From: an uncultured Eubacteriales bacterium
Lineage (GTDB): Bacteria > Bacillota > Clostridia > Christensenellales > CAG-138
Direction: 5' to 3'
Assembly (NCBI GenBank): GCA_900542615.1
Contig: UQOG01000046.1
Span: 1 to 13,541 of the forward strand
Length of the DNA: 13,541 bases
Below the pieces are notes generated by a model, which did no database searches, was not told where the DNA came from, and saw nothing but the letters and a program-made list of their open reading frames with translations. Within the stretch, counting starts at the first letter, position 1; every line of letters begins with the position of its first letter. Position numbers and translations under genes: made by a program. Shown here one piece after another: positions 1-6,778 of the stretch.

Positions 1-108
1 CCCCCGCCTTTGTGCGCGCTGCGCGCGCCCGCCGCCCCCCCGCGGGGCCGCAACGTTTCCACACGAAAGGAGCCGCCAACCCCAAAGACGGCCGCTTTCC
101 TGGAATGG

Positions 109-1203
109 CTAGATGACCTTTAACCCCCGGGCTACGATGGTGATGAAATCCTGCACGTTGGTGACGATGGTTTTGGCGGAAAGGCTGCCCCGGTCCAGGA
201 GTTTGTTTACCACGAATTCATCCGCGTCCACGGTGTAGATGTACAGGGGCCGGATGGTGCCGTCCGCCAGCACCCGGAAGCAGGGGGTCATATTGCCGGT
301 GGCGATGGTGTGCAGCATGGTGGCAAGGCAAATGACGCAGGTGGCGTCCCGCACCATATCCCGCATGGCCCCGGCGGCCTGGTAGGCGTCCCCGATCACC
401 CCGGGCAGGGGGCCGTCGTCCCGGATGGAGCCGGCCAATACGATGGGGACGTTGTGGGTCACACAGCTGTAGATGATGCCGTCCTGGATGTTGTGATCCT
501 GGATGAACTGGGGTATGGAGCCGCTTTTCCGGGCCAGATTGATCACGTCCAGGTGGTTGTAGTGGCCGTTGGGCTGGGGCCGCTGGGTATAGATGTCCTG
601 GCCCAGGGCCGTGTGGAGCAGGGCCCCCTCCAGATCGTGGGTGGCTAGGGCGTTGCCCGCCATGAGGCCATGGACATAGCCGTTTTCCACCATGGCCTGC
701 ATGGCAGCCCTGGCGTCGCTGTCAAAGGCGAAGGCCGGGCCCATCACCCATACGACTTTGCCGTGGGCCTTCTCATAGCGCAATAGGTCCATCAGCTCGT
801 CGTAATCCCGGGCGTAGGAGGTTTCCCGGCTGCGGCCCTGACGAAAAACGAATTGGTCGTCATGGTCCCGGCCTTCCTCCCAGAACCCGTTGGCGTGCAG
901 GTAGATCCCGTCCTCGCCTTGCTCCGTCCTGCCCAGGACCACCTGATCGCCGGGCTGAAGGTTGCGGTTTTCCACCACCAGCAGCTGGCCGTCCTGAAGC
1001 ACCACGCTGGAATCCATGCGGCTTTCCTTGGCCAGCAGCCACTGCCCGTTTACCTTGAAGTATTCCGGGAACATGGATGTGCTGTGATAGTTTTCGGGGG
1101 CCACGCCGGCTTGAAGCACCGGAGCGGTCTGCACATTGGGCGCGTCCTGGAATTTCGGCTGGGAAAAATCCGGCGCATGGTATACGGGCAGCTTGAAAGA
1201 CAT
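109..1203 (-). CDS. LOR/SDH-domain protein, probable ornithine cyclodeaminase (TIGR00300-like)
   Basis: This 364-residue protein resembles the stand-alone LOR/SDH conserved-region family. Characterised relatives are an archaeal ornithine cyclodeaminase and the C-terminal half of cyanobacterial AgrE/ArgZ, which convert ornithine to proline and ammonia with a bound nicotinamide cofactor. Blocks I recognise are ETSYARDYDEL (127-137), WVMGPAFAFDSDARAAM (152-168), GNALATHDLEG (183-193), LAGSIRDDGPLPGV (256-269) and ATMLHTIATGNM (294-305). The N-terminal arginine-dihydrolase domain of AgrE is absent. GGGAGGT about 6 nt before the ATG supports the start. It is third in the operon, 26 nt after arcB, so the deiminase and OTC supply the ornithine it would use. 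Cytoplasmic; no signal peptide is visible. Family assignment is fairly firm; the exact reaction is inferred from relatives and context, and another ornithine- or lysine-related NAD enzyme is possible. Confidence 0.75.
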   Translation of the reverse strand: MSFKLPVYHAPDFSQPKFQDAPNVQTAPVLQAGVAPENYHSTSMFPEYFKVNGQWLLAKESRMDSSVVLQDGQLLVVENRNLQPGDQVVLGRTEQGEDGIYLHANGFWEEGRDHDDQFVFRQGRSRETSYARDYDELMDLLRYEKAHGKVVWVMGPAFAFDSDARAAMQAMVENGYVHGLMAGNALATHDLEGALLHTALGQDIYTQRPQPNGHYNHLDVINLARKSGSIPQFIQDHNIQDGIIYSCVTHNVPIVLAGSIRDDGPLPGVIGDAYQAAGAMRDMVRDATCVICLATMLHTIATGNMTPCFRVLADGTIRPLYIYTVDADEFVVNKLLDRGSLSAKTIVTNVQDFITIVARGLKVI

Positions 1204-1229
1204 GGATTACCTCCCGATGGATTGGATTT

Positions 1230-2222
1230 TTATTGCAAGGTGGCGTACATGACCGCCTTGATGGTATGCATCCGGTTTTCCGCCTCGTCGAACACCACAC
1301 TTTGGGGGCCTTCAAAGACCTCGTTGGCCACCTCCATCTCCGTGACCCCGAAGTCCTTGGCCACTTGGGCGCCGATGGTGGTGTTGGTGTCGTGGAAGGA
1401 GGGCAGGCAGTGCATGAAGATGGCGTTGGGCGCGGCCTTGGCCATGACGCCGGCATTGACCTGATAGGGCTTGAGGAGCTTGATCCGCTCCGCCCAAACG
1501 CTGTCCGCCTCCCCCATGGAGACCCAGATATCCGTATAGATCACATCCGCGTTGGCGGGGCCCTGGTCCACGTCCTCGGTGAGGGTCACGCTGCCGCCGC
1601 TGGCCGCAGCGAATTCCTTGGCCTTTTCCACCAGCTCGGGGGCGGGGAACAGGGAACTGGGGGCGCAGGCGGTGAAGTGAAGCCCCATCTTGGCGCAGCC
1701 GATCATCAGGGAATTGCCCATGTTGTTCCGGGCGTCCCCCATGTAGGTGAAGCGGATCCCTTCCAAGCGGCCGAATTTCTCCTGAATGGTCAGCAGGTCC
1801 GCCAGGATCTGGGTGGGATGGAATTGATTGGTCAGGCCGTTCCAGACCGGCACGCCCGCATAGGCCGCCAGCTCCTCTACGATCTTCTGGTCAAAGCCCC
1901 GGTATTCGATGCCGTCGTACATCCGGCCCAGCACCCGGGCGGTATCCGCGATGCTTTCCTTTTTGCCCATCTGGGAGCTGCCAGGGTCCAGATAGGTGAC
2001 GCCCATGCCCAGATCCCGTCCGGCCACCTCAAAGGCGCAGCGGGTGCGGGTGGAGGTCTTTTCAAAGAGCAGCACGATGTTCTTCCCGGCCAGATGGGCG
2101 TGGGGAATGCCGGCCCGCTTGGCGTTTTTGAAATCCCGGCTCAGGTCCAGCAGGTAGCGGATCTGGTCGGGGGTAAAATCCAAAAGGGTCAGGAAATTCT
2201 TTCCGCGCAGGTTCACAGGCAT
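1230..2222 (-). CDS. arcB: Ornithine carbamoyltransferase, catabolic role by context
   Basis: It interconverts citrulline plus phosphate with ornithine plus carbamoyl phosphate. Numbered from the chosen ATG (330 residues, normal for the family), the protein has the carbamoyl-phosphate motif STRTR (57-61), HPTQ (135-138), the ornithine-side SMG loop (235-237) and the HCLP motif with its active-site cysteine (271-274). The gene lies 47 nt behind arcA and 26 nt before the LOR/SDH gene, which points to arginine breakdown rather than biosynthesis. An in-frame GTG at 2231 would add three residues, but GAAAGGA ends only 1 nt before that GTG and 10 nt before the ATG, so I prefer the ATG at 2222. The family and motifs are clear; the catabolic direction is inferred from the neighbours, since argF and arcB enzymes look alike. 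Confidence 0.93.
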   Translation of the reverse strand: MPVNLRGKNFLTLLDFTPDQIRYLLDLSRDFKNAKRAGIPHAHLAGKNIVLLFEKTSTRTRCAFEVAGRDLGMGVTYLDPGSSQMGKKESIADTARVLGRMYDGIEYRGFDQKIVEELAAYAGVPVWNGLTNQFHPTQILADLLTIQEKFGRLEGIRFTYMGDARNNMGNSLMIGCAKMGLHFTACAPSSLFPAPELVEKAKEFAAASGGSVTLTEDVDQGPANADVIYTDIWVSMGEADSVWAERIKLLKPYQVNAGVMAKAAPNAIFMHCLPSFHDTNTTIGAQVAKDFGVTEMEVANEVFEGPQSVVFDEAENRMHTIKAVMYATLQ

Positions 2223-2232
2223 TGCAAACACA

Positions 2233-2239
2233 TCCTTTC
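2233..2239 (-). promoter_or_regulatory. Ribosome binding site that decides the arcB start
   Basis: GAAAGGA on the minus strand lies 1 nt from an in-frame GTG and 10 nt from the downstream ATG. Only the ATG has workable spacing, although it is on the long side. Confidence 0.6.
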
Positions 2240-2269
2240 AAAAGAAAAATGGAATTTGCAATTATTATA

Positions 2270-3499
2270 CTACATTTGCGCCTCGCGCACTAGCGGCATA
2301 CTCATGCAGCGGGGGCCGCCCCGGCCCCGGGAAAGCTCGCTGCTGGGGATGGACAGGACCCGAATGCCGTTGTCCTCCAGCAGCCGGTTGGTGACCTGGT
2401 TGCGGTCGTAGGTGACCACCACCCCGGGGGAAAGGCACAGGGTATTGGCCCCGTCGTTCCACTGCTCCCGCTGGGCGGCGATGGCGTCCTGGCCGCCGCA
2501 GAAGAGCAGCTTTGCCGGCTGGGGCAGCTCCAGCAGCCGGGCGAGCACCCGATCCAGGGGCTGGGTCTGCTCCCGGATGCGCAGGCCGTTTTTCCCGCCC
2601 CGCTCCAGGGTGACGGCGCTCATGGCGGGCAGGATGCCGGGATGGATCACAAAGGTATCCCAGTCCACCTGGGTAAACACCGTATCCAGGTGCATATACG
2701 CCCGCACGCCGGGGATATCCAGCACCAGAATGGTCTCTATGGCGGCGTTGGGGTCCGCGAAGATCTGCAATGCCAGGTCCTCGATGGCCTCCGGCATGGT
2801 GCGCTCCGAAGCGCCCACCGCCAGCACCCGGGCGGAAAGGTTCAGGATATCCCCGCCCTCCAGGGAGAAGGGGGCCTGGCGGGAATAATACAGGGGCACC
2901 CGGCCTGCAAAATCCGGATGGTGCCGGAGGATGAAGTCCCCAAACAGGGTTTCCCGGGCCCGGGTCTCGGAGAACATCCGGTGTAGGGAAGCCCCGTTGC
3001 CGATGGCGGCGAAGGGGTCCCGGGTAAAGTACAGGTTGGGGATGGGGTCCAGCAGGAACTGGGCCTCCCGGTGGAGCAGGGCGGGGAGCTGGCGGCCCAT
3101 GCCGTCGCCCAGGTCCGCCAGGCGCACCCCGGCCACCATGGCGTTGACCAGGGTCTGGTTGTCCGCCATGTCCAAAAGATAGGGGAGCAGGGCCTCCTCG
3201 TAGCCCTTGGCCACAGGACCGCTCTCCTGGATGAAGGTGCGCAGGAAGGGCAGGCGAAGCGCTGGGCAATGGTCCAGGGCTTCGGCCATGAGCGCCGTGA
3301 GGTATTTTACCGCCACGCCGTTCTCCCGAAGCAGGGCGGCAAAGCGGTCGTGCTCCTCCTGGGCGCCGGCAAGGTACGGGATGTCGTCAAACAGCAGCCG
3401 CCCCATGGTACCCGGCACCAAATGCTCCAATTCCCGGCCGGGCCGGTGGAGCAGGACGGTTTTAAGGGGGGCGATCTCGCTGAAAACCTGGATGGGCAT
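2270..3499 (-). CDS. arcA: Arginine deiminase
   Basis: It hydrolyses arginine to citrulline and ammonia, the first step of the arginine deiminase pathway, in the cytoplasm. The 409-residue length is typical. Catalytic positions match the family: FTRDP with Asp161, LEGGD with Glu214, HLD with His270 and Asp272, and the C-terminal GGPRCMSMP with nucleophile Cys398. The frame stays open for 41 more codons upstream, but that extension is proline- and arginine-rich. GTAGGAGG sits 6 nt before the ATG at 3499 and MPIQVFSEIAPLKTVLLHRP is a normal ADI N-terminus, so 3499 is the start. It is first gene of the minus-strand operon, with its own TATAAT about 60 nt upstream, divergent from the AraC-type regulator. 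No carbamate kinase or arginine/ornithine antiporter gene is visible in the window. Confidence 0.97.
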   Translation of the reverse strand: MPIQVFSEIAPLKTVLLHRPGRELEHLVPGTMGRLLFDDIPYLAGAQEEHDRFAALLRENGVAVKYLTALMAEALDHCPALRLPFLRTFIQESGPVAKGYEEALLPYLLDMADNQTLVNAMVAGVRLADLGDGMGRQLPALLHREAQFLLDPIPNLYFTRDPFAAIGNGASLHRMFSETRARETLFGDFILRHHPDFAGRVPLYYSRQAPFSLEGGDILNLSARVLAVGASERTMPEAIEDLALQIFADPNAAIETILVLDIPGVRAYMHLDTVFTQVDWDTFVIHPGILPAMSAVTLERGGKNGLRIREQTQPLDRVLARLLELPQPAKLLFCGGQDAIAAQREQWNDGANTLCLSPGVVVTYDRNQVTNRLLEDNGIRVLSIPSSELSRGRGGPRCMSMPLVREAQM

Positions 3500-3559
3500 A
3501 GGCTGCCTCCTACGATACAAATGGCTGGGGGCGGGACGGATACCGCCGCTCCCATGTAT

Positions 3560-3587
3560 ATTATATCCCGTCCCGGGGGTTGGGAAA
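3560..3587 (-). promoter_or_regulatory. Candidate promoter of the arc operon
   Basis: A perfect -10 TATAAT reads on the minus strand at 3565-3560. A weak -35 (TTTCCC, 3587-3582) lies 16 bp upstream. Transcription would start near 3553, giving a leader of about 54 nt before the arcA ATG. The poor -35 suits an activator-dependent promoter, which fits the divergent AraC-type regulator. The -10 is seen directly; the activation is inferred. Confidence 0.45.
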
Positions 3588-3590
3588 GGC

Positions 3591-3604
3591 CGCCCGGCCG
3601 GGCG
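3591..3604. repeat. 14-bp perfect palindrome upstream of the arc promoter
   Basis: CGCCCGGCCGGGCG is its own reverse complement and ends 4 bp upstream of the candidate arc -35. It could be an operator, or a chance product of GC-rich sequence. There is no loop, so it is more plausible as a DNA site than as an RNA hairpin. Confidence 0.3.
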
Positions 3605-3723
3605 CGCATGGTATTTTAGCACCGATTTCCAGCCGGCGTCAAAGCCGGGGCAGGGGGAAATCCCCTGGAATCGCCAGAGGATCTGACTGCATAAAAGCTA
3701 TTATAATACAATATTAAAATGAA

Positions 3724-3769
3724 TATATGTCCCATATTATCCTATAGAAATGTCTATATCCATGATATA
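3724..3769. promoter_or_regulatory. Two AT-rich dyads between arcA and the AraC-type gene
   Basis: TATATG-TCC-CATATT (3724-3738, 5 of 6 arm pairs) and TATATC-CAT-GATATA (3755-3769, perfect) share the same 6-3-6 layout, with centres 31 bp apart, about three helical turns. The second overlaps a TATAAT (3766-3771) in front of the regulator gene. They are candidate operators for the divergent regulator or for another arginine-responsive factor. The dyads are directly visible; the role is inferred. Confidence 0.4.
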
Positions 3770-3771
3770 AT
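3766..3771 (+). promoter_or_regulatory. Candidate -10 of the AraC-type regulator gene
   Basis: TATAAT ends 25 nt before the ATG, which implies a leader of about 20 nt including GGGAGG. No good -35 is visible 16-18 bp upstream (TATAGA at 17). A second TATAAT at 3702-3707 is an alternative with a longer leader. Confidence 0.4.
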
Positions 3772-3796
3772 CGAAGAAAAACCCAGGGAGGAACCT

Positions 3797-5062
3797 ATGC
3801 GCCGCACCATACGGGTACAGCCCGCCACCCGGTCCCATTTGAACATCAGCAAGCCGTGCAGCCTGGATCGGGAGGTGATCCGGGAGCCCACGACCCCCTT
3901 GATCCATAGCGAGGCAAGGATCTGGCTGATCCACAGCGGCCGGGGCGTCCTGAAGCTACAGGGGGAGACCTATACCCTGGAGCCGGGGGATGTGGTATGC
4001 ATCCTGCCCTGGCAGATTACGGACGTGACCCAGGTGGAGGCGCCGCTGCAATATTCCCTGCTGATATACGACCTGGACAGCGTGAACCGGCTGATGAAGG
4101 CCTTCTATGACGCCGACCTGCTGGAACGGGGCTGGCTTCGCAGCCTCAGCGCCCTGCCCGTGCTCCATTGCGGAGGGGCGGCGGGCAAGCCTGTGGAGGA
4201 GATCTTCGCCCGGCTACAGGAGGAGCTGGGGCTGGAATCCACCCTGGACGCCCCCGAGCCCGCCTCCTATGGCAACCTGCTGGTGATGAGCAGCCTGGTG
4301 GAGCTGTGCATCCGATTGGAGCGCATCCGACGCCGGCAGGGAAAGCCGCCCCAGGACCCGGCGGAGCCTGCCGGGGATAAGAGCCGGATCCTCCGGTATA
4401 TGTATGTGCATCTGAGCGAAAAGCTGACGCTGGATATGCTCTCCCGGCTGTTCTATTGCAGCCCCTCCAGCATCAGCGCCTATCTGACCAAGGCCACCGG
4501 CCTATCCTTTTTCGACCTGCTCAACGAGATGCGCATCGGCAAGACCGCCGATTATCTGCTGTATACGGATCTAACGCTGGAGGAGCTGGCGGAGATATTG
4601 GGCTATGTGGACGCCTCCCACATCTCCAAGGTGTTTTCCGCCCGGGTGGGGATGCGCATCGGCGCCTACCGCAAGACCTACCAAAGGGTGGAGGAGATCT
4701 GCCAGGTGGAGCAGGGCCGCTTGGCCTACGCCATCGTACAGGCCATATACCGGGGCTATGCCGCCCCCATGACCGCCCAGGAGACCGCCGATATCTTCGG
4801 CGTCAGCGTAAGCCAGCTCAACCGCCTGCTGCTATGCCAGGTGGAGAAGAACTTTGAAGATTTCCTCAACTATGTGCGGATTAACCGGGCCTGCGAGCAG
4901 CTGCTGCGCACCCGCAAGCCCATCCATGAGATCAGCTTTGAGGTGGGCTACAACAGCGCAAAAACCTTTACCCGCTACTTCCTGCGGCAGATGGCCATGA
5001 CTCCCAGCGCCTTCCGCAGCGGGGTCAAGGCGGAAAAGCAGAAGGAGGAAAGGTCAAAATAA
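3797..5062 (+). CDS. AraC-family regulator with two tandem DNA-binding domains
   Basis: This is a 421-residue transcription factor. Residues about 33-95 look like a cupin-type ligand-binding domain (GRGVLKLQGETYTLEPGD). A helical linker runs to about 195. The first AraC DNA-binding domain spans about 196-295, with LTLEELAEILGYVDASHISK as its second helix-turn-helix. A second complete domain spans about 310-408 and ends in the family signature GYNSAKTFTRYF and MTPSAFR. Classic AraC proteins have one such domain and about 290 residues, so this protein carries four helix-turn-helix motifs. GGGAGG lies 6 nt before the ATG; the frame is open for 26 codons further upstream, but that stretch covers the AT-rich promoter. 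Its divergent position suggests control of the arc operon, possibly in response to arginine or a related metabolite. The ligand is unknown. Confidence 0.9.
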   Translation: MRRTIRVQPATRSHLNISKPCSLDREVIREPTTPLIHSEARIWLIHSGRGVLKLQGETYTLEPGDVVCILPWQITDVTQVEAPLQYSLLIYDLDSVNRLMKAFYDADLLERGWLRSLSALPVLHCGGAAGKPVEEIFARLQEELGLESTLDAPEPASYGNLLVMSSLVELCIRLERIRRRQGKPPQDPAEPAGDKSRILRYMYVHLSEKLTLDMLSRLFYCSPSSISAYLTKATGLSFFDLLNEMRIGKTADYLLYTDLTLEELAEILGYVDASHISKVFSARVGMRIGAYRKTYQRVEEICQVEQGRLAYAIVQAIYRGYAAPMTAQETADIFGVSVSQLNRLLLCQVEKNFEDFLNYVRINRACEQLLRTRKPIHEISFEVGYNSAKTFTRYFLRQMAMTPSAFRSGVKAEKQKEERSK

Positions 5063-5109
5063 GGGAAGGCCGCCTTAGGAGCGGTGGTTTCCTATGCCAC
5101 CGGCTTGAA

Positions 5110-5302
5110 GGGGGCCTTTTGGCTGTCGAAAAAGTGGCTTGCGCCACTTTTTCGAGGTGTTCATAGCTCCCTTGCGCCTACGGCGCGGCCAGGGAGCTAT
5201 GCAAGGAAACCCTTGCTACGCAAGGCTTTTTGCGGATTTGACGCGCATGTCGCCAAATCCGATCAAAGCCTCCGGGGGTTTTTCGACAGCCTGAAGGCCC
5301 CC
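5110..5302. repeat. Structured intergenic element with terminal inverted repeats (MITE-like)
   Basis: The ends 5110-5133 and 5279-5302 are inverted copies matching at 22 of 24 positions. Each contains an identical 13-bp core, GGCTGTCGAAAAA. The 193-bp interior is full of hairpins: 5126-5138/5143-5155 (13 bp perfect), 5162-5172/5191-5201 (11 bp perfect, with GCGCC-TAC-GGCGC inside), 5201-5206/5211-5216 and 5233-5240/5254-5261 (8 bp). GAAGGGGGCCTTTT occurs as a direct repeat at 5107-5120 and 5304-5317. The element fills the space between the convergent AraC-type and MATE genes and has no credible coding sequence. Its core recurs at 13485-13497. It is probably a non-autonomous dispersed repeat that also serves as a terminator; mobility is inferred. 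Confidence 0.6.
5126..5155 (+). terminator. Hairpin terminator after the AraC-type gene
   Basis: TCGAAAAAGTGGC and its exact complement are separated by TTGC. The GC-rich tip is followed by TTTTT, so it could terminate the upstream plus-strand gene, whose stop lies 63 nt before it. It belongs to the structured repeat element. Confidence 0.5.
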
Positions 5303-5317
5303 GGAAGGGGGCCTTTT
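5294..5317 (+). terminator. GC-rich hairpin with T-tail
   Basis: AAGGCCCCC-GGAA-GGGGGCCTT (5294-5302/5307-5315) has a 9-bp perfect stem with a short T-run before CG. The symmetrical A and T flanks allow it to work for both converging genes. Its left arm is also the outer end of the right terminal repeat of the 193-bp element. Confidence 0.5.
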
Positions 5318-5326
5318 CGTTGGCCG

Positions 5327-5379
5327 GTCGAAAAGCCAGGGCCGGCTTCGACGGGTTTATCAGGCCCCTTTTTGGGGGC
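5327..5379. other. Two further hairpins before the MATE stop codon
   Basis: GTCGAA/TTCGAC (5327-5332/5347-5352), with an inner GCC/GGC, and GCCCC-TTTTT-GGGGC are both able to fold. The first resembles the stem base of the repeat element. Neither has a clear U-tract on the minus strand, so their role in MATE termination is uncertain. Confidence 0.3.
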
Positions 5380-5392
5380 GCGACCGATGGCG

Positions 5393-6775
5393 TTAGGAGA
5401 CGGCGGGGGGTCTGGGTTGGCTTTCCAGCCGGCGGAAGAGCCGGCGCAGCATCAGCACCGCGGCCACGGACAGGATGCATTCCGCGATGAACTGGGCGTA
5501 GGCGAGGCCGTACAGAGGGAAGAGCCAATTGAGGATAAACAGGGCGGGGATCTCCAGCAGCACCTTGCGCAGGATGGCGAAGGCCAGGGCTTCCCGGCCC
5601 ATGCCCACGGCCTGGAACACCCCTACCGCCAGGAAGTCCACGCACAGGAAGGGGAGGCCCAGGCAGAAGCCCCGCAGGAAACGGGAACCGTATTGGACGA
5701 TTTCCGGGTCCTGCATGAACAGAGAGACCATGGTGCTGGGCAAGAGGAAATAGAAGGCGGCGATCAGCAGGATGATGCTGAGGGCGGCCTTGCGGGAGAA
5801 GCGGACGGTCTGCTTCATCCGGTCCACGTTGCCGCTGGCGTAGTTGTAGCTGATCAGGGGCATGATGCCCTGGGAGATACCCATGGACACATACATGGGG
5901 ACGATGTTGATCTTCTGGGCGATGCCCATGGCGGCCACGGCGGAGGCGCCGTAGGCGGCGGTAAAGTTGTTCAATACGGTCATGCCGGTGACGTTGAGCA
6001 GGTTCTGGATGGAGGCGGGAATGCCCACGGCGAATACCCCGCCCATGATGCGGCGGCCGCACCAGAATTTTTTGGGGTGCACGCAAACATAGGTATGGCC
6101 CCGCTTCACCAGGAGCAGCACCGCGAAATACAGGCAGGCCACCACGTTGGAGATGCAGGTGGCCAGGCCGGCGCCTGCGGCCTCCAGGTTCAGGCCCCAG
6201 GGCAGGATGAAGATGGGATCCAGCAGGATGTTGAGCAGGCAGCCGCTCATGGTGCCGATGCTGGCGTGCATGGCGCTGCCCTCCGCCCGGACCAGATAGG
6301 CCATCACCACGTTTAGGATGGCGGGGACAGCCCCCAGGGTGACCGTCCAGAACATATAGCCGGACGTGGCCTCGGCGGTGGTGGCGTCCGCCCCCAATAG
6401 GCGCAGCAGCGGCGTTTTGAAAACGGTGCATCCCGCCGCCAGCAGCACGCCGAACAGGATGGCGCAATAAAACCCGAAGGAGGAGCTGCGGGCCACGGTT
6501 TCATAGTCCTTCTGGCCCAGGGCCCGGCTCATCATGCTGGAGCTGCCCACCCCGAACAGGTTGTTCACCGCGTTGAAGGCCAGCAGCACCGGGGCGGCCA
6601 GGGTAACGGCGGCGTTTTGCACCGGGTCGTTGAGCTGGCCGACAAAATAGGTATCCGCCAGGTTATACAATACCATCACCAGGGAGCTGAACACCGTGGG
6701 CACCGCCAGCTGGGCCACAGCTTTGGGTACCGGCGTCTGCTCAAAGAGGATGGTTTTTTTATCCAGTTGTTCCAT
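5393..6775 (-). CDS. MATE-family multidrug efflux transporter, MepA-like
   Basis: This is an inner-membrane antiporter predicted to expel cationic drugs or metabolites using a sodium or proton gradient. The 460 residues and about 12 hydrophobic segments match the family. Typical blocks are NLADTYFVGQL near the first membrane segment, NLFGVGSSSMMSRALGQKDY, LLGAD, LNILLDPIFI and GAGLATCISNVVA. These resemble staphylococcal MepA as I remember it. GAGGTG about 6 nt before the ATG lies inside the end of the marR gene, and only 3 nt separate the marR stop from this start, so translation is probably coupled. A MarR repressor ahead of a MATE pump mirrors the known mepR-mepA arrangement. Substrate is not predictable. 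Confidence 0.92.
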   Translation of the reverse strand: MEQLDKKTILFEQTPVPKAVAQLAVPTVFSSLVMVLYNLADTYFVGQLNDPVQNAAVTLAAPVLLAFNAVNNLFGVGSSSMMSRALGQKDYETVARSSSFGFYCAILFGVLLAAGCTVFKTPLLRLLGADATTAEATSGYMFWTVTLGAVPAILNVVMAYLVRAEGSAMHASIGTMSGCLLNILLDPIFILPWGLNLEAAGAGLATCISNVVACLYFAVLLLVKRGHTYVCVHPKKFWCGRRIMGGVFAVGIPASIQNLLNVTGMTVLNNFTAAYGASAVAAMGIAQKINIVPMYVSMGISQGIMPLISYNYASGNVDRMKQTVRFSRKAALSIILLIAAFYFLLPSTMVSLFMQDPEIVQYGSRFLRGFCLGLPFLCVDFLAVGVFQAVGMGREALAFAILRKVLLEIPALFILNWLFPLYGLAYAQFIAECILSVAAVLMLRRLFRRLESQPRPPAVS

Positions 6776-6778
6776 AGT

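Noticed and set aside
65..99. Possible terminator after the LOR/SDH gene (GAAAGCGGCCG with CGGCTCCTTTC on the minus strand)
   Set aside because: The stem has two central mismatches, a 13-nt loop and no T-run after it, so I do not call it; positions 1-64 hold only GC-rich repeats of C and CG with no gene.
66..111. AAAGGAG on the plus strand as a ribosome binding site
   Set aside because: The nearest ATG is over 30 nt away and opens only a very short frame.
1233..2411. Long plus-strand open frame opposite arcB
   Set aside because: It lies antisense to clear enzyme motifs (STRTR, HPTQ, HCLP), has no recognisable domain and reflects the scarcity of stops in GC-rich complementary frames.
3500..3622. 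N-terminal extension of arcA by 41 codons
   Set aside because: It would swallow the TATAAT and the AGGAGG site, and its composition is unlike arginine deiminase N-termini.
3711..3733. ArgR-type ARG box upstream of the regulator gene
   Set aside because: Only one half (TGAAT followed by ATAT) fits; the expected ATTCA half is missing.
5084..6316. 410-codon plus-strand frame across the repeat element and the MATE gene
   Set aside because: It starts inside hairpin-rich intergenic DNA and then runs antisense to a convincing 12-segment transporter; its Gly/His/Gln/Asp-rich composition is typical of a shadow frame.
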